From contig NZ_JAIQXV010000002.1 of assembly GCF_020166415.1 (NCBI RefSeq), positions 62,001-126,000 of the forward strand: a DNA stretch of 64,000 nt, read 5' to 3'. Positions 1 through 9,896 of this stretch are shown in pieces. A model generated the notes under the pieces. It searched no databases. It saw only the letters and a list, made by a program, of their open reading frames with translations, and was not told the DNA's origin. The stretch is from Deinococcus multiflagellatus (GTDB taxonomy: Bacteria > Deinococcota > Deinococci > Deinococcales > Deinococcaceae). The stretch's first letter is position 1. The number at the start of each line of letters is the position of its first letter. Made by a program: the position numbers and the translations under genes.

Positions 1-1453
1 CGCCCAGCACCCGGCGCACTTCGCGCAGTTCGGCGTCGCCGGCCAGGACCAGCACGCTGTCGCCGGCCAGGAGCTGGGTGGCCCCCTTTGGAATCAGGAA
101 TTCGCCGGCGCGGTGCACCAGAATCACCAGGGCTTCGGGGGGCAGGTGCAGGTCCACGATTCGGCCGCCGTCCGCGAGGCTGCCGCGCATGACTTCCACC
201 TCCACCATCTCGTTCTTGTTGTGGCCGGTGGGGGTGTAGGTGATGGGGTAGGTGGCCTGCGCCGGAATCTCCTCGCGGACGTGCAGCCAGCGGGCCACCA
301 GGGTCAGGGTGGTGCCCTGCAGCAGCACGCTGGTGAGCACGATAAAAAAGACGATGTTAAAGAGGGTGCGCGCCTCCGGAATGCCGGCCACCAGCGGAAA
401 GGTGGCGAGCACGATAGGCACTGCGCCGCGCAGGCCCACCCAGGCCACCATGCTTTTCTCGTTCAGTGGCATGCGGGCGTTCGCCAGCGAGAGGTACACG
501 CTGACCGGCCGCGCCACAAACACCAGCATCAAGGAACAGGCCAGGGCCAGCCCCGCCGTGGGCAGCAGTTCGTGGGGATTGACCAGCAGCCCCAGCGTGA
601 GGAACATGCCCACCTGCATCAGCCACGACAGGCCGTCGTGAAAGCCGATCAGGGAGCGCTTGTGGATAAAGTCGGCGTTGCCCAGCAGCACGCCCGCGAT
701 GTAAATGGCCAGAAAGCCGCTGCCGCCCACCACGGCGGTGCCGGCAAAGATAATCAGGGCCAGCGCCAGCATCAGGACCGAGTACAACCCTTCAAACTGC
801 AACTGCACGCGGTTGAGCAGCCAGAGGGCCGCCCGGCCCAGCGCCAGACCCAGCAGCGCGCCCAGCACCATCTCCTTGAGAAACAGCGGCGCGATGCTCA
901 GGACCCCCTGGCCCGGGTGCGCCATGAGTTCCAGAATCCCCACCGTCAGAAACACCGCCATCGGGTCGTTGCCCCCGGACTCGAATTCCAGCAGGGGGTC
1001 AATGTCGCCCTTCAGGCCCAGGTTGCGCTCTTTGAGCACCGAGAACACGGCGCTGGCATCGGTGCTGCTGACAATGGCGCCCAGCAGCCACGCGGTCAGC
1101 CAGGGAAAGCCAAAGGCGTAGTGGGTAAAGGCCGCCATCACCCCGGCGGTGGCCAGCACGCCCACGGTGGCGAGGCTCAGGCCCCGGCGCACCACCGGGC
1201 GGGTCAGGGCCCAGTTGGTGTCCAGGCCCCCCTGAAACAGGATGAAACACAGCGCCACCGTGCCGATGGCCTGCGCCAGTCCGTAATCCTGAAACTGAAT
1301 GCCCAGGCCGTCGCTGCCGAACAGCATGCCCACGCCCAGAAACAGCAGTAGCCCCGGAATGCCCAGGCGCCCGCCCAGCCGGCTGACGAGCAGGCTGACC
1401 AGCAGCAGCACCCCGGCCGCCAGCAGGTAGCCTTCGGCGTGCACTTCACCCAT
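1..1453 (-). CDS. K+/H+ (or Na+/H+) antiporter with C-terminal TrkA-C domain, 3' end outside window
   Basis: Reading the minus strand from ATG at 1453 gives an open frame of at least 484 codons that runs off the window edge, so the C-terminus is missing. The first about 385 residues are a string of hydrophobic segments of the monovalent cation:proton antiporter (CPA) family, including SSTDASAVFSVL and the acidic ion-site region FESGGNDPMAVF. A hydrophilic stretch follows with a TrkA-C-like core (VILVHRAGEFLIPKGATQLL), the arrangement of NhaP2/CvrA-type potassium/proton antiporters that expel K+ in exchange for H+ across the inner membrane. No convincing Shine-Dalgarno or -10 box was seen at the start. 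Family call is firm; ion preference is inferred from the TrkA-C domain only. Confidence 0.88.
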   Translation of the reverse strand, partial: MGEVHAEGYLLAAGVLLLVSLLVSRLGGRLGIPGLLLFLGVGMLFGSDGLGIQFQDYGLAQAIGTVALCFILFQGGLDTNWALTRPVVRRGLSLATVGVLATAGVMAAFTHYAFGFPWLTAWLLGAIVSSTDASAVFSVLKERNLGLKGDIDPLLEFESGGNDPMAVFLTVGILELMAHPGQGVLSIAPLFLKEMVLGALLGLALGRAALWLLNRVQLQFEGLYSVLMLALALIIFAGTAVVGGSGFLAIYIAGVLLGNADFIHKRSLIGFHDGLSWLMQVGMFLTLGLLVNPHELLPTAGLALACSLMLVFVARPVSVYLSLANARMPLNEKSMVAWVGLRGAVPIVLATFPLVAGIPEARTLFNIVFFIVLTSVLLQGTTLTLVARWLHVREEIPAQATYPITYTPTGHNKNEMVEVEVMRGSLADGGRIVDLHLPPEALVILVHRAGEFLIPKGATQLLAGDSVLVLAGDAELREVRRVLG

Positions 1454-1532
1454 GAAAGGCCCGGTGCGGCGAAGAGAAGAAGAGCGCAGTCATAAGGGCA
1501 TCGTGGCATGCGTCTGGGTGCCACAAAAAGAA

Positions 1533-1559
1533 GCTGGCCCCTGGAGTGCGGGGGCCAGC
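1533..1559 (-). terminator. Intrinsic terminator of the lamin-tail lipoprotein gene
   Basis: A 9-bp perfect stem (GCTGGCCCC/GGGGCCAGC) with a 9-nt loop, followed on the minus strand by TTCTTTTTG. It lies about 20 bp past the stop codon of the minus-strand gene ending at 1578. Confidence 0.8.
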
Positions 1560-1577
1560 GGGTCAGCTTAAGTTTCG

Positions 1578-2912
1578 TTAAAGGTCGCCGGCCAGCCAGC
1601 GCACCACGTTCTTGCCCAGCGCCGCGTTGCTGAGGTTGGGCCAGTTGTTGTACTGCCCGGTGCTGCCGTCCGAGTAGGTGTTGTCCCCGAAGGTGCTGCT
1701 GTCGCCCCACATCGCCACGCGGCCACCCCCCACGCTGTTCACGGCCAGATAGGTTTTGCCCCCGGTGCCCATCAGGGCGGTGCCAGAGAACACGTCCACG
1801 CTGGTGCCCACGTACACGCCGGCGCTGCTTACGCCGTTCAGGATGGGGTGGGTGGTCAGCGGCGCGGCCGTGTACACCGGATCGCTGAAGCTGGAGTTGA
1901 ACGACGCACCCAGGCCAAACAGGCCGTCGGTGTTCAGGCTGGCCTGCAGGCTGGTGCTGACGCTGCTGGGCGTGCGGCCGTCCCAGCCATTAAAGACTTC
2001 GGGGCTGTCCCAGCCGCTGTTGTTGCGGTCGCTGGCGCGGTGGTCGGTGATGAAAAAGACCCCGCCCCCGTTCTGCACGAAGCTCTGGATGGCGGCGCGT
2101 TCGCTGTCGCTGAAGGGATTCTGCGGCTCGGGAATCACCAGCACGGACACGCCGGACAGGCTGCTGGTGGTCACAGCGGTGCCGGTCAGGGTGCCCACCG
2201 TGTAGCCCAGCCCCCGCAGGGCGCCCGCGTAGTCGCTGTACGCCCCGTCAATGCGCCAGTCGGCGTTGCCCGCATCCTCAGCCTTGGTGAGGTCGAACAG
2301 CACCTTCTTGGCCGTACCGCCCCCGCCGCCTGTGCCGCCCCCGTTCGCCGCGCCGGGGGTGGCCGCCTGCACCTTGAAGTCGGCGCTATTGGCGCCCGTG
2401 TCCTGGCCGTCGGGCACGCGGGCCAGGGCGCTGCCCGCGCCCGTGGTGGGGGCGGGGGCGCCCTCGCCCTGCCCGGCGGTGGGGGTGCCGTAGGCCACCG
2501 CGTCCACCACGGCGCCGGATTTCAGCAGGCGCAGGCTGCCGCTGCCGTTGTTCAGGTCCGCGCCGCTGCTGACCAGGGTGCGGTTCGTCACTGTGGTGTC
2601 CTGGGCCACCACGTAGTACCCGCTGGCCGGGATGGTGCCCGACAGGGTGATCGTGCGGTACTGGGTGCCGGCGGTGTCGTAGGCCGCCAGGGTGTAGCCG
2701 CTCAGGCTTTTGCCAGCCGGGCCTTTCAGTTCAATAAACGTGCCGGTATCGGTGCCCAGCGCGTCGGAGTACAGCTCGTTCAGGACGGGTTCGCCCGCCG
2801 CCGCCAGGGCCGCCAGTGGGGCGCTGTCCTGCGCGGTGCGGCCACAGGCAGGCAGAAGAAGGGCAAGGGAAGCGAGCGCCATCAGGCGCCGGGCCGGCAG
2901 ATTGGGTTGCAT
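1578..2912 (-). CDS. Lipoprotein with lamin-tail domain and ThuA/GATase-like C-terminal domain
   Basis: 444 residues. The N-terminus is a lipoprotein signal ending in LLLPAC, with Cys23 as the lipidation site. Residues about 40-185 resemble a bacterial lamin-tail domain (PVLNELYSD..., FIELKGPAG, Y.LAAYD), a beta-sandwich common on secreted nucleases and surface proteins. After a Gly-rich linker, residues about 200-440 look like a Rossmann-type glutamine-amidotransferase-like fold (VSVLVIPEPQNPFS, FVQNGGGVFFITDHR, GGRVAMWGDSSTF) of the kind seen in DUF4350/ThuA-like secreted proteins. No catalytic Cys of true amidotransferases is evident. Likely anchored in the envelope; enzymatic function unknown. 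Terminator found just downstream. Confidence 0.8.
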   Translation of the reverse strand: MQPNLPARRLMALASLALLLPACGRTAQDSAPLAALAAAGEPVLNELYSDALGTDTGTFIELKGPAGKSLSGYTLAAYDTAGTQYRTITLSGTIPASGYYVVAQDTTVTNRTLVSSGADLNNGSGSLRLLKSGAVVDAVAYGTPTAGQGEGAPAPTTGAGSALARVPDGQDTGANSADFKVQAATPGAANGGGTGGGGGTAKKVLFDLTKAEDAGNADWRIDGAYSDYAGALRGLGYTVGTLTGTAVTTSSLSGVSVLVIPEPQNPFSDSERAAIQSFVQNGGGVFFITDHRASDRNNSGWDSPEVFNGWDGRTPSSVSTSLQASLNTDGLFGLGASFNSSFSDPVYTAAPLTTHPILNGVSSAGVYVGTSVDVFSGTALMGTGGKTYLAVNSVGGGRVAMWGDSSTFGDNTYSDGSTGQYNNWPNLSNAALGKNVVRWLAGDL

Positions 2913-3001
2913 CGGAGTTCTATTCTCTACGGAATTGTGATGTTTGTGTCAATTTGATTGGTGGTCCATCTGGCGCATTTCTTCATGTGCCCCTCGTCTG
3001 C

Positions 3002-3007
3002 TAGGCT
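3002..3007 (+). promoter_or_regulatory. -10 box (TAGGCT) of the pheS leader transcript
   Basis: TAGGCT is followed by 7 nt and then the ATG of the leader peptide at 3015. This spacing places the transcription start at or just before the ATG, so the leader peptide is probably translated from a leaderless mRNA. The -35 region (TTCTTC at 2979-2984, 17-bp spacer) is weak. Confidence 0.6.
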
Positions 3008-3014
3008 GGGCCGC

Positions 3015-3074
3015 ATGACACCTCAGGCCGGTTCACGTTCGCCGTTTTTCGGTTCTGGGGGTTGGCTGGCCTGA
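3015..3074 (+). CDS. Leader peptide controlling pheS (PheM-like)
   Basis: A 19-codon frame reads MTPQAGSRSPFFGSGGWLA and stops at TGA 3072-3074. It carries two consecutive Phe codons (TTT TTC at 3045-3050) and lies between a -10 box and a strong terminator hairpin just upstream of pheS. This is the layout of amino-acid attenuation, as in the pheM leader of enterobacterial pheST. Ribosome stalling at the Phe codons when charged tRNA-Phe is short would favour readthrough into pheS. GGGGGT at 3057-3062 can pair with ACCCCC at 3095-3100, the start of the terminator stem, and could form an alternative structure; the exact competing fold is uncertain because that arm lies close to the stalled ribosome. 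Its sequence is unrelated to PheM, so function rests on position and Phe content. Confidence 0.65.
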   Translation: MTPQAGSRSPFFGSGGWLA

Positions 3075-3096
3075 TCGCTCAGGTCAAGCGCTTTAC

Positions 3097-3130
3097 CCCC
3101 GCCCGCACCCATGCGAGGCGGGGCTTTTCT
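3097..3130 (+). terminator. Attenuator terminator upstream of pheS
   Basis: Stem CCCCGCC-CGCA (3097-3107) pairs with TGCG-(A)-GGCGGGG (3112-3123): 11 bp with one bulged A, 4-nt loop, followed by CTTTTCTTTG. It ends only about 20 nt before the pheS start, so it must be read through for pheS to be expressed. Confidence 0.8.
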
Positions 3131-3149
3131 TTGTTCCGCAGGAGGACAC

Positions 3150-4222
<1,073 letters not shown>

Positions 4223-4226
<4 letters not shown>

Positions 4227-4483
4227 ACGTTGATGCGGCGTCTGCGTCGTTGCGGTCATTCCTGACTTCGCATCCTGAATCGGAGATTGCCGAGCAGTTG
4301 CGGTATCTGCAAAACAATGGCTTCGGAAAGATTGAAAGTATTGCCGCCCTGAAAGACGTAGCGGGGATGGAAACGGCCGAGGCCAAACGGCAAGTGCATT
4401 TCAGCACCGCCTGGGCCCAACGCCGAGAACAGGACGAAGCGCTACACGACGAACTTGAACGTTTTATCGAGGAGGCCCCATGA
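4223..4483 (+). CDS. Small protein resembling the ribosomal L7/L12 C-terminal fold
   Basis: 86 residues, starting at an ATG that overlaps the pheS stop by 4 nt, so translationally coupled to pheS; its own stop overlaps the next ATG in the same way. The segment KIESIAALKDVAGMETAEAK resembles the helix-loop-helix of the L7/L12 C-terminal domain (pattern: K-I-x2-I-x2-L-K-x3-G-x3-x-EAK), and the tail is acidic and helical (residues 65-86). Whether it binds elongation factors or the ribosome is unknown. A second small protein with a similar motif lies on the opposite strand at 4893-5123. Reality of the gene is well supported by coupling; function is not assigned. Confidence 0.8.
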
Positions 4484-4908
4484 GACCCCGTTCCGTCGGC
4501 ATCCTCTTCAACGATCAGAACCAAGTCCTGTTGATGCTACGGCGCAAGGCAGGGCGCGCCTACGCCACCCTGCCCGGCGGCGGCATTGAGGGCGAGGAAA
4601 CCCCGGCCGAAGCCTGCGCCCGCGAGATGCTGGAAGAAGTGAACCTGACCGTTGGGGTCCAGCGCGAGGTGCTGGTGCTGGACAACCTGGGCAACCGCGA
4701 ACACTACTTTCTGGTCACGTGGCAGGGTGGCGAAATGCGCCTGGGCGACGGTCCCGAAGGCGTGCGCCACAGCGAAGAGAACTCGTATGAACCGGCCTGG
4801 GTGGGCGTGCAGGACCTGGACGCCGTGAATCTGATGCCGGAGCAGGCGCGGAAACTGGTGCGGGGGCTGGCATTCCAGGAGATTTCCGAGGCTCACTCCC
4901 AGAGGTGA
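4480..4908 (+). CDS. Nudix hydrolase
   Basis: 142 residues. Nudix enzymes hydrolyse nucleoside diphosphates linked to another group, using Mg2+ bound by the Nudix box. The box is intact: GGGIEGEETPAEACARE followed by MLEEV, matching GX5EX7REUXEE with the final G/U pair less canonical (VNL). The ATG has GGAGG 4 nt upstream and overlaps the previous stop (ATGA), so pheS, the 86-aa gene and this gene form an operon under the Phe attenuator. Substrate cannot be predicted from sequence. The 3' end overlaps the convergent small gene by 16 nt. Confidence 0.92.
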   Translation: MRPRSVGILFNDQNQVLLMLRRKAGRAYATLPGGGIEGEETPAEACAREMLEEVNLTVGVQREVLVLDNLGNREHYFLVTWQGGEMRLGDGPEGVRHSEENSYEPAWVGVQDLDAVNLMPEQARKLVRGLAFQEISEAHSQR

Positions 4909-5123
4909 ATCCATGAATCTGGGTGGGTTCGCGCTATGGCTCTCGCCGCTTCCCTGGAGGACATGCCTTGTGAGCGTTTGAGGACCTGAATCCACTCAAG
5001 CAAGCCGCAAGGCACCTCACTTCGGGCCTTTCTCAATGCGGTGATGAGGTCGTCACCCTTCCCCAAGTGTTGTTCCAAAGCTGCAATGCCTTCGGGCAAG
5101 TGATGATAGCCAGGAACGCTCAC
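4893..5123 (-). CDS. Small conserved-looking protein, L7/L12-like motif
   Basis: 76 residues, GTG start at 5123. On the minus strand TAAATT (5130-5135) stands 6 nt before the GTG, the same leaderless arrangement as many real genes here, which supports this short frame. The segment GLLEWIQVLKRSQGMSSREA followed by ARAIARTHPD recalls the same L7/L12 C-terminal helix pair seen in the 86-aa protein at 4223-4483. The start lies 36 bp from the divergent pheT start and the end overlaps the Nudix gene. Function unknown; could be a spurious frame, but the promoter and motif argue for a gene. Confidence 0.6.
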   Translation of the reverse strand: MSVPGYHHLPEGIAALEQHLGKGDDLITALRKARSEVPCGLLEWIQVLKRSQGMSSREAARAIARTHPDSWIHLWE

Positions 5124-5159
5124 GCCTTCAATTTAAGTTCTCGTTACGAGGTATCCACC

Positions 5160-7616
<2,457 letters not shown>

Positions 7617-7635
7617 ACAGGCGCGGGTCAGCACG

Positions 7636-7683
7636 GCAAACAAGAGAAGCGCGCAGACTGGGCTGCGCGCTTCTCTTGTTTGC
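7636..7683 (+). terminator. Bidirectional hairpin between pheT and the macro-domain gene
   Basis: A perfect 21-bp stem (GCAAACAAGAGAAGCGCGCAG and its complement) with a 6-nt loop, about 20 bp past the pheT stop and facing the convergent minus-strand gene ending at 7702. The T-rich part of the tail lies within the stem in both directions. Confidence 0.85.
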
Positions 7684-7701
7684 TGGCGGTTCCTGCGGCG
7701 G

Positions 7702-8313
7702 CTACAGGTCGTCGCGAATCATCTGACTGTGCCACCCCACAGCGTCACTGAAATGTTCAAATTTTGGCCGCTGACCCAGCACCACCGCGTCATAGGCATG
7801 GCGCATCTGCCGGGCACACACATCAGGTGGAAGCCGGCCAATAGCGGTGCCCAGGCCAGGGCACAGAAGGGTCCGAATCGGCGGCGCCCCTGTCTGGTTG
7901 TGTTCCCGGACCAGTCGGAGGGCCGCGCGGAAAGCCAAGTAGGCATTGGGGGTATGGACCACACTGGAGGGAATGCGCATGGTTGGCGCGCTGATGAGCC
8001 AGGGAAGGGCGGCCTTGCCGGTGGGGAGAATCTCTGCCTGACCAACCGGCAGCTCGCCGTCGTGTTTGTTGAAAATCAGCTCCTGCAGCGCGAACGACAG
8101 TTGCCAGCCGAAGTATTCGCTGTAGACCAGATCAATGCCGCCGTCCATAAAGCCAAAACTGTTGGCCGGGCTCACAATCGCGTCGGCGGTCGCCCCAAAG
8201 ATGTCGCCCTGGCTGACGGTGACGTGGGGCAGGTCCCTGAAGTGCTGGTCCCAGGCGGCCACCAGCTTCGGGTTGATGTCTCGGAGATGAACCTGTAGGC
8301 CCTGGAGACTCAC
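7702..8313 (-). CDS. Macro domain protein (ADP-ribose binding)
   Basis: 203 residues. Macro domains bind ADP-ribose and often hydrolyse ADP-ribose esters or ADP-ribose-1''-phosphate. The nucleotide-binding signature is clear (GDIFGATADAIVSPANSFG then MDGGID), followed by the second loop PGLGTAIGRLP. The GTG start at 8313 overlaps the nadV stop (GTGA), so it is translated with nadV and its job is probably tied to NAD+ turnover products. Closest in style to phage-tail-type macro proteins rather than the YmdB group. Terminator hairpin follows the gene. Confidence 0.88.
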   Translation of the reverse strand: MSLQGLQVHLRDINPKLVAAWDQHFRDLPHVTVSQGDIFGATADAIVSPANSFGFMDGGIDLVYSEYFGWQLSFALQELIFNKHDGELPVGQAEILPTGKAALPWLISAPTMRIPSSVVHTPNAYLAFRAALRLVREHNQTGAPPIRTLLCPGLGTAIGRLPPDVCARQMRHAYDAVVLGQRPKFEHFSDAVGWHSQMIRDDL

Positions 8314-9695
8314 GCCCGGCTCCGCACTGTGTCCAGGGTGTCGCGCACCAGCAGTTCGCCGTCGCGGTACACCGTACGCATCAGGCTGCCGGGGAAGTCG
8401 GTGTCGAAGGTCTTGTAGGCCTTCGTGACCATGCGCCCGCCTTCCAGCACCAAATCCAGCACGCCGTCCTTGCTGCGCTTGCCGGGGTCGGTCACGGGGT
8501 CCTTGTAAATGCCCCGGTACTCGCCGTCAATCAGCCCGGCGCTGGCCTTGTAGGCAAATCTCTGCGTGTCGCGGTCCACCTTCTGCAGCAGCGCGCCGCC
8601 CATGCCAAAGGCCACGTTCTCGGCGCTGAAGCCGTCCACCTCCAGATTGTCCAGAATCTGGCGAATGGTCTGTTCGTCAATGCCGTCGCCCTGAATCACG
8701 CGCACATGGTTCAGCACCTTGTAGCCCTTGCTGTTCGTGGTGGTGCCGTACTTGGCCGCCAGGGCGTTCACAGCCAGCCGCACCATCGCCGGGGGGTCCC
8801 CACTGTCCGGGCGCACGACCAGGGTGGCGCCAGAGTCCATGACCTGCTGCTTCAGCGTTTCGCCCCAGTGCACGTTGATGGCGTGTTTCAGGTCGTACGA
8901 ATCGCTGACCACCGCGAACACCCCGCCCGGCTTACCAAAGTGCGTGACCATATTGCGGTAGGCGTCCACCTCGTGCGCCTTGCCCCAGCTGGTGATGGTG
9001 CTGTGTTCGGCGGCGGGAATCGAGTACGCGGCAATATCGGCGCCGTAGTGGTTGCGGCCCACGCGCAGGGCTTCCAGGGTGTCGCTGCCCAGAAAGTTGA
9101 TCAGGTGGGCCAGCCCGCCCAGGCCCGCGCTTTCGCGGCTGCTCACGCCCCGGCTGCCAAAGTCGTGCAGCTTGAACGGCAGTTCCTCGGCGGCGCGGTC
9201 ACTGGTGCGCTCCAGCGCGGCGCGGATAATCTCGCGGATGTGGTAGCTCTGGGTGGCCACGGTGGTGGGGTACCACACGCGCATCAGCATGGTTTCAAAC
9301 CAGCCCACCAGCCAGGGCAGTTGGGGGTCGGTGTTGGTCACGCTCATCAGCACGTTGTGAATGGGCACCAGCGTGCCTTCGGGCACCGCGCGCACCTCCA
9401 GCGGCAGGCGCCCGCCGTGCACGTTCACCACCCGCATCCAGCCGTCGTAGGGAAAGGGCTCACCGTGCGCTTCAATCAGGGCGCGCGCCTCTTCCACCAT
9501 CTCGGCCGTCACGCGGCGGGTCAGGTAGCGGTCCAGGATGTACTGCAGCCCGAAAAACCGCGTCACTGGATAGCGCCCCCCACGCGACTCCAGGTACGAG
9601 AACAGCCGCGTGGTGCCCTGCGGATACTGCAGGAAGTGGCTGCTCTTGTACGAATCGGTGTCGAGGATCAGGTTCTGGTCGTCAATGCGGGTCAT
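8310..9695 (-). CDS. nadV: Nicotinamide phosphoribosyltransferase
   Basis: 461 residues. Converts nicotinamide and PRPP to nicotinamide mononucleotide in the one-step NAD+ salvage route used by Deinococcus and vertebrates (NAMPT). Family landmarks: DSYKSSHFLQYP near the N-terminus, HDFGSRGVSSRESAG in the middle, AAEHSTITSWG, VVRPDSGDPP and VAFGMGGALLQ. ATG at 9695 chosen because AGGAGG lies 6 nt upstream on the minus strand; this gene is not leaderless. The macro gene overlaps its 3' end. NMN made here would be adenylylated by NadM or NadR, both encoded elsewhere in the window. Confidence 0.96.
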   Translation of the reverse strand: MTRIDDQNLILDTDSYKSSHFLQYPQGTTRLFSYLESRGGRYPVTRFFGLQYILDRYLTRRVTAEMVEEARALIEAHGEPFPYDGWMRVVNVHGGRLPLEVRAVPEGTLVPIHNVLMSVTNTDPQLPWLVGWFETMLMRVWYPTTVATQSYHIREIIRAALERTSDRAAEELPFKLHDFGSRGVSSRESAGLGGLAHLINFLGSDTLEALRVGRNHYGADIAAYSIPAAEHSTITSWGKAHEVDAYRNMVTHFGKPGGVFAVVSDSYDLKHAINVHWGETLKQQVMDSGATLVVRPDSGDPPAMVRLAVNALAAKYGTTTNSKGYKVLNHVRVIQGDGIDEQTIRQILDNLEVDGFSAENVAFGMGGALLQKVDRDTQRFAYKASAGLIDGEYRGIYKDPVTDPGKRSKDGVLDLVLEGGRMVTKAYKTFDTDFPGSLMRTVYRDGELLVRDTLDTVRSRA

Positions 9696-9725
9696 GGTGG
9701 TCCTCCTGTGGGTCACCGGCGATGA

Positions 9726-9760
9726 CTCATAATGTAAAATCCTTTTCTGAAAACTATGAG
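9726..9760. promoter_or_regulatory. AT-rich promoter/operator candidate upstream of nadV
   Basis: A 35-bp AT-rich island bounded by CTCATA and its complement TATGAG, about 30 bp upstream of nadV. On the minus strand it contains TACATT, a fitting -10 box. The inverted ends could mark an operator; no NAD regulator site (NrtR, NiaR) was recognised. Confidence 0.35.
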
Positions 9761-9896
9761 GATGGAGAGTATAAGGGTGCTGGTCTGCCGCGCCGCTCCA
9801 ATTGAGAAAAGGTGTGGACGGCGCCGCTTTTGTTCCTTTGGGCACGATGCGAGGTCTTTCACCGCCGCTGACCGGCAGGGCATTTATGCTCGCTTC

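Noticed and set aside
113..1351. Long plus-strand frame rich in His, Gln and Arg
   Set aside because: Antisense shadow of the antiporter gene; composition is typical of reverse-strand reading of high-GC codons and there is no start signal.
9756..9896. N-terminal extension of the G8 lipoprotein
   Set aside because: The signal peptide and the -10 box place the start at 9897.
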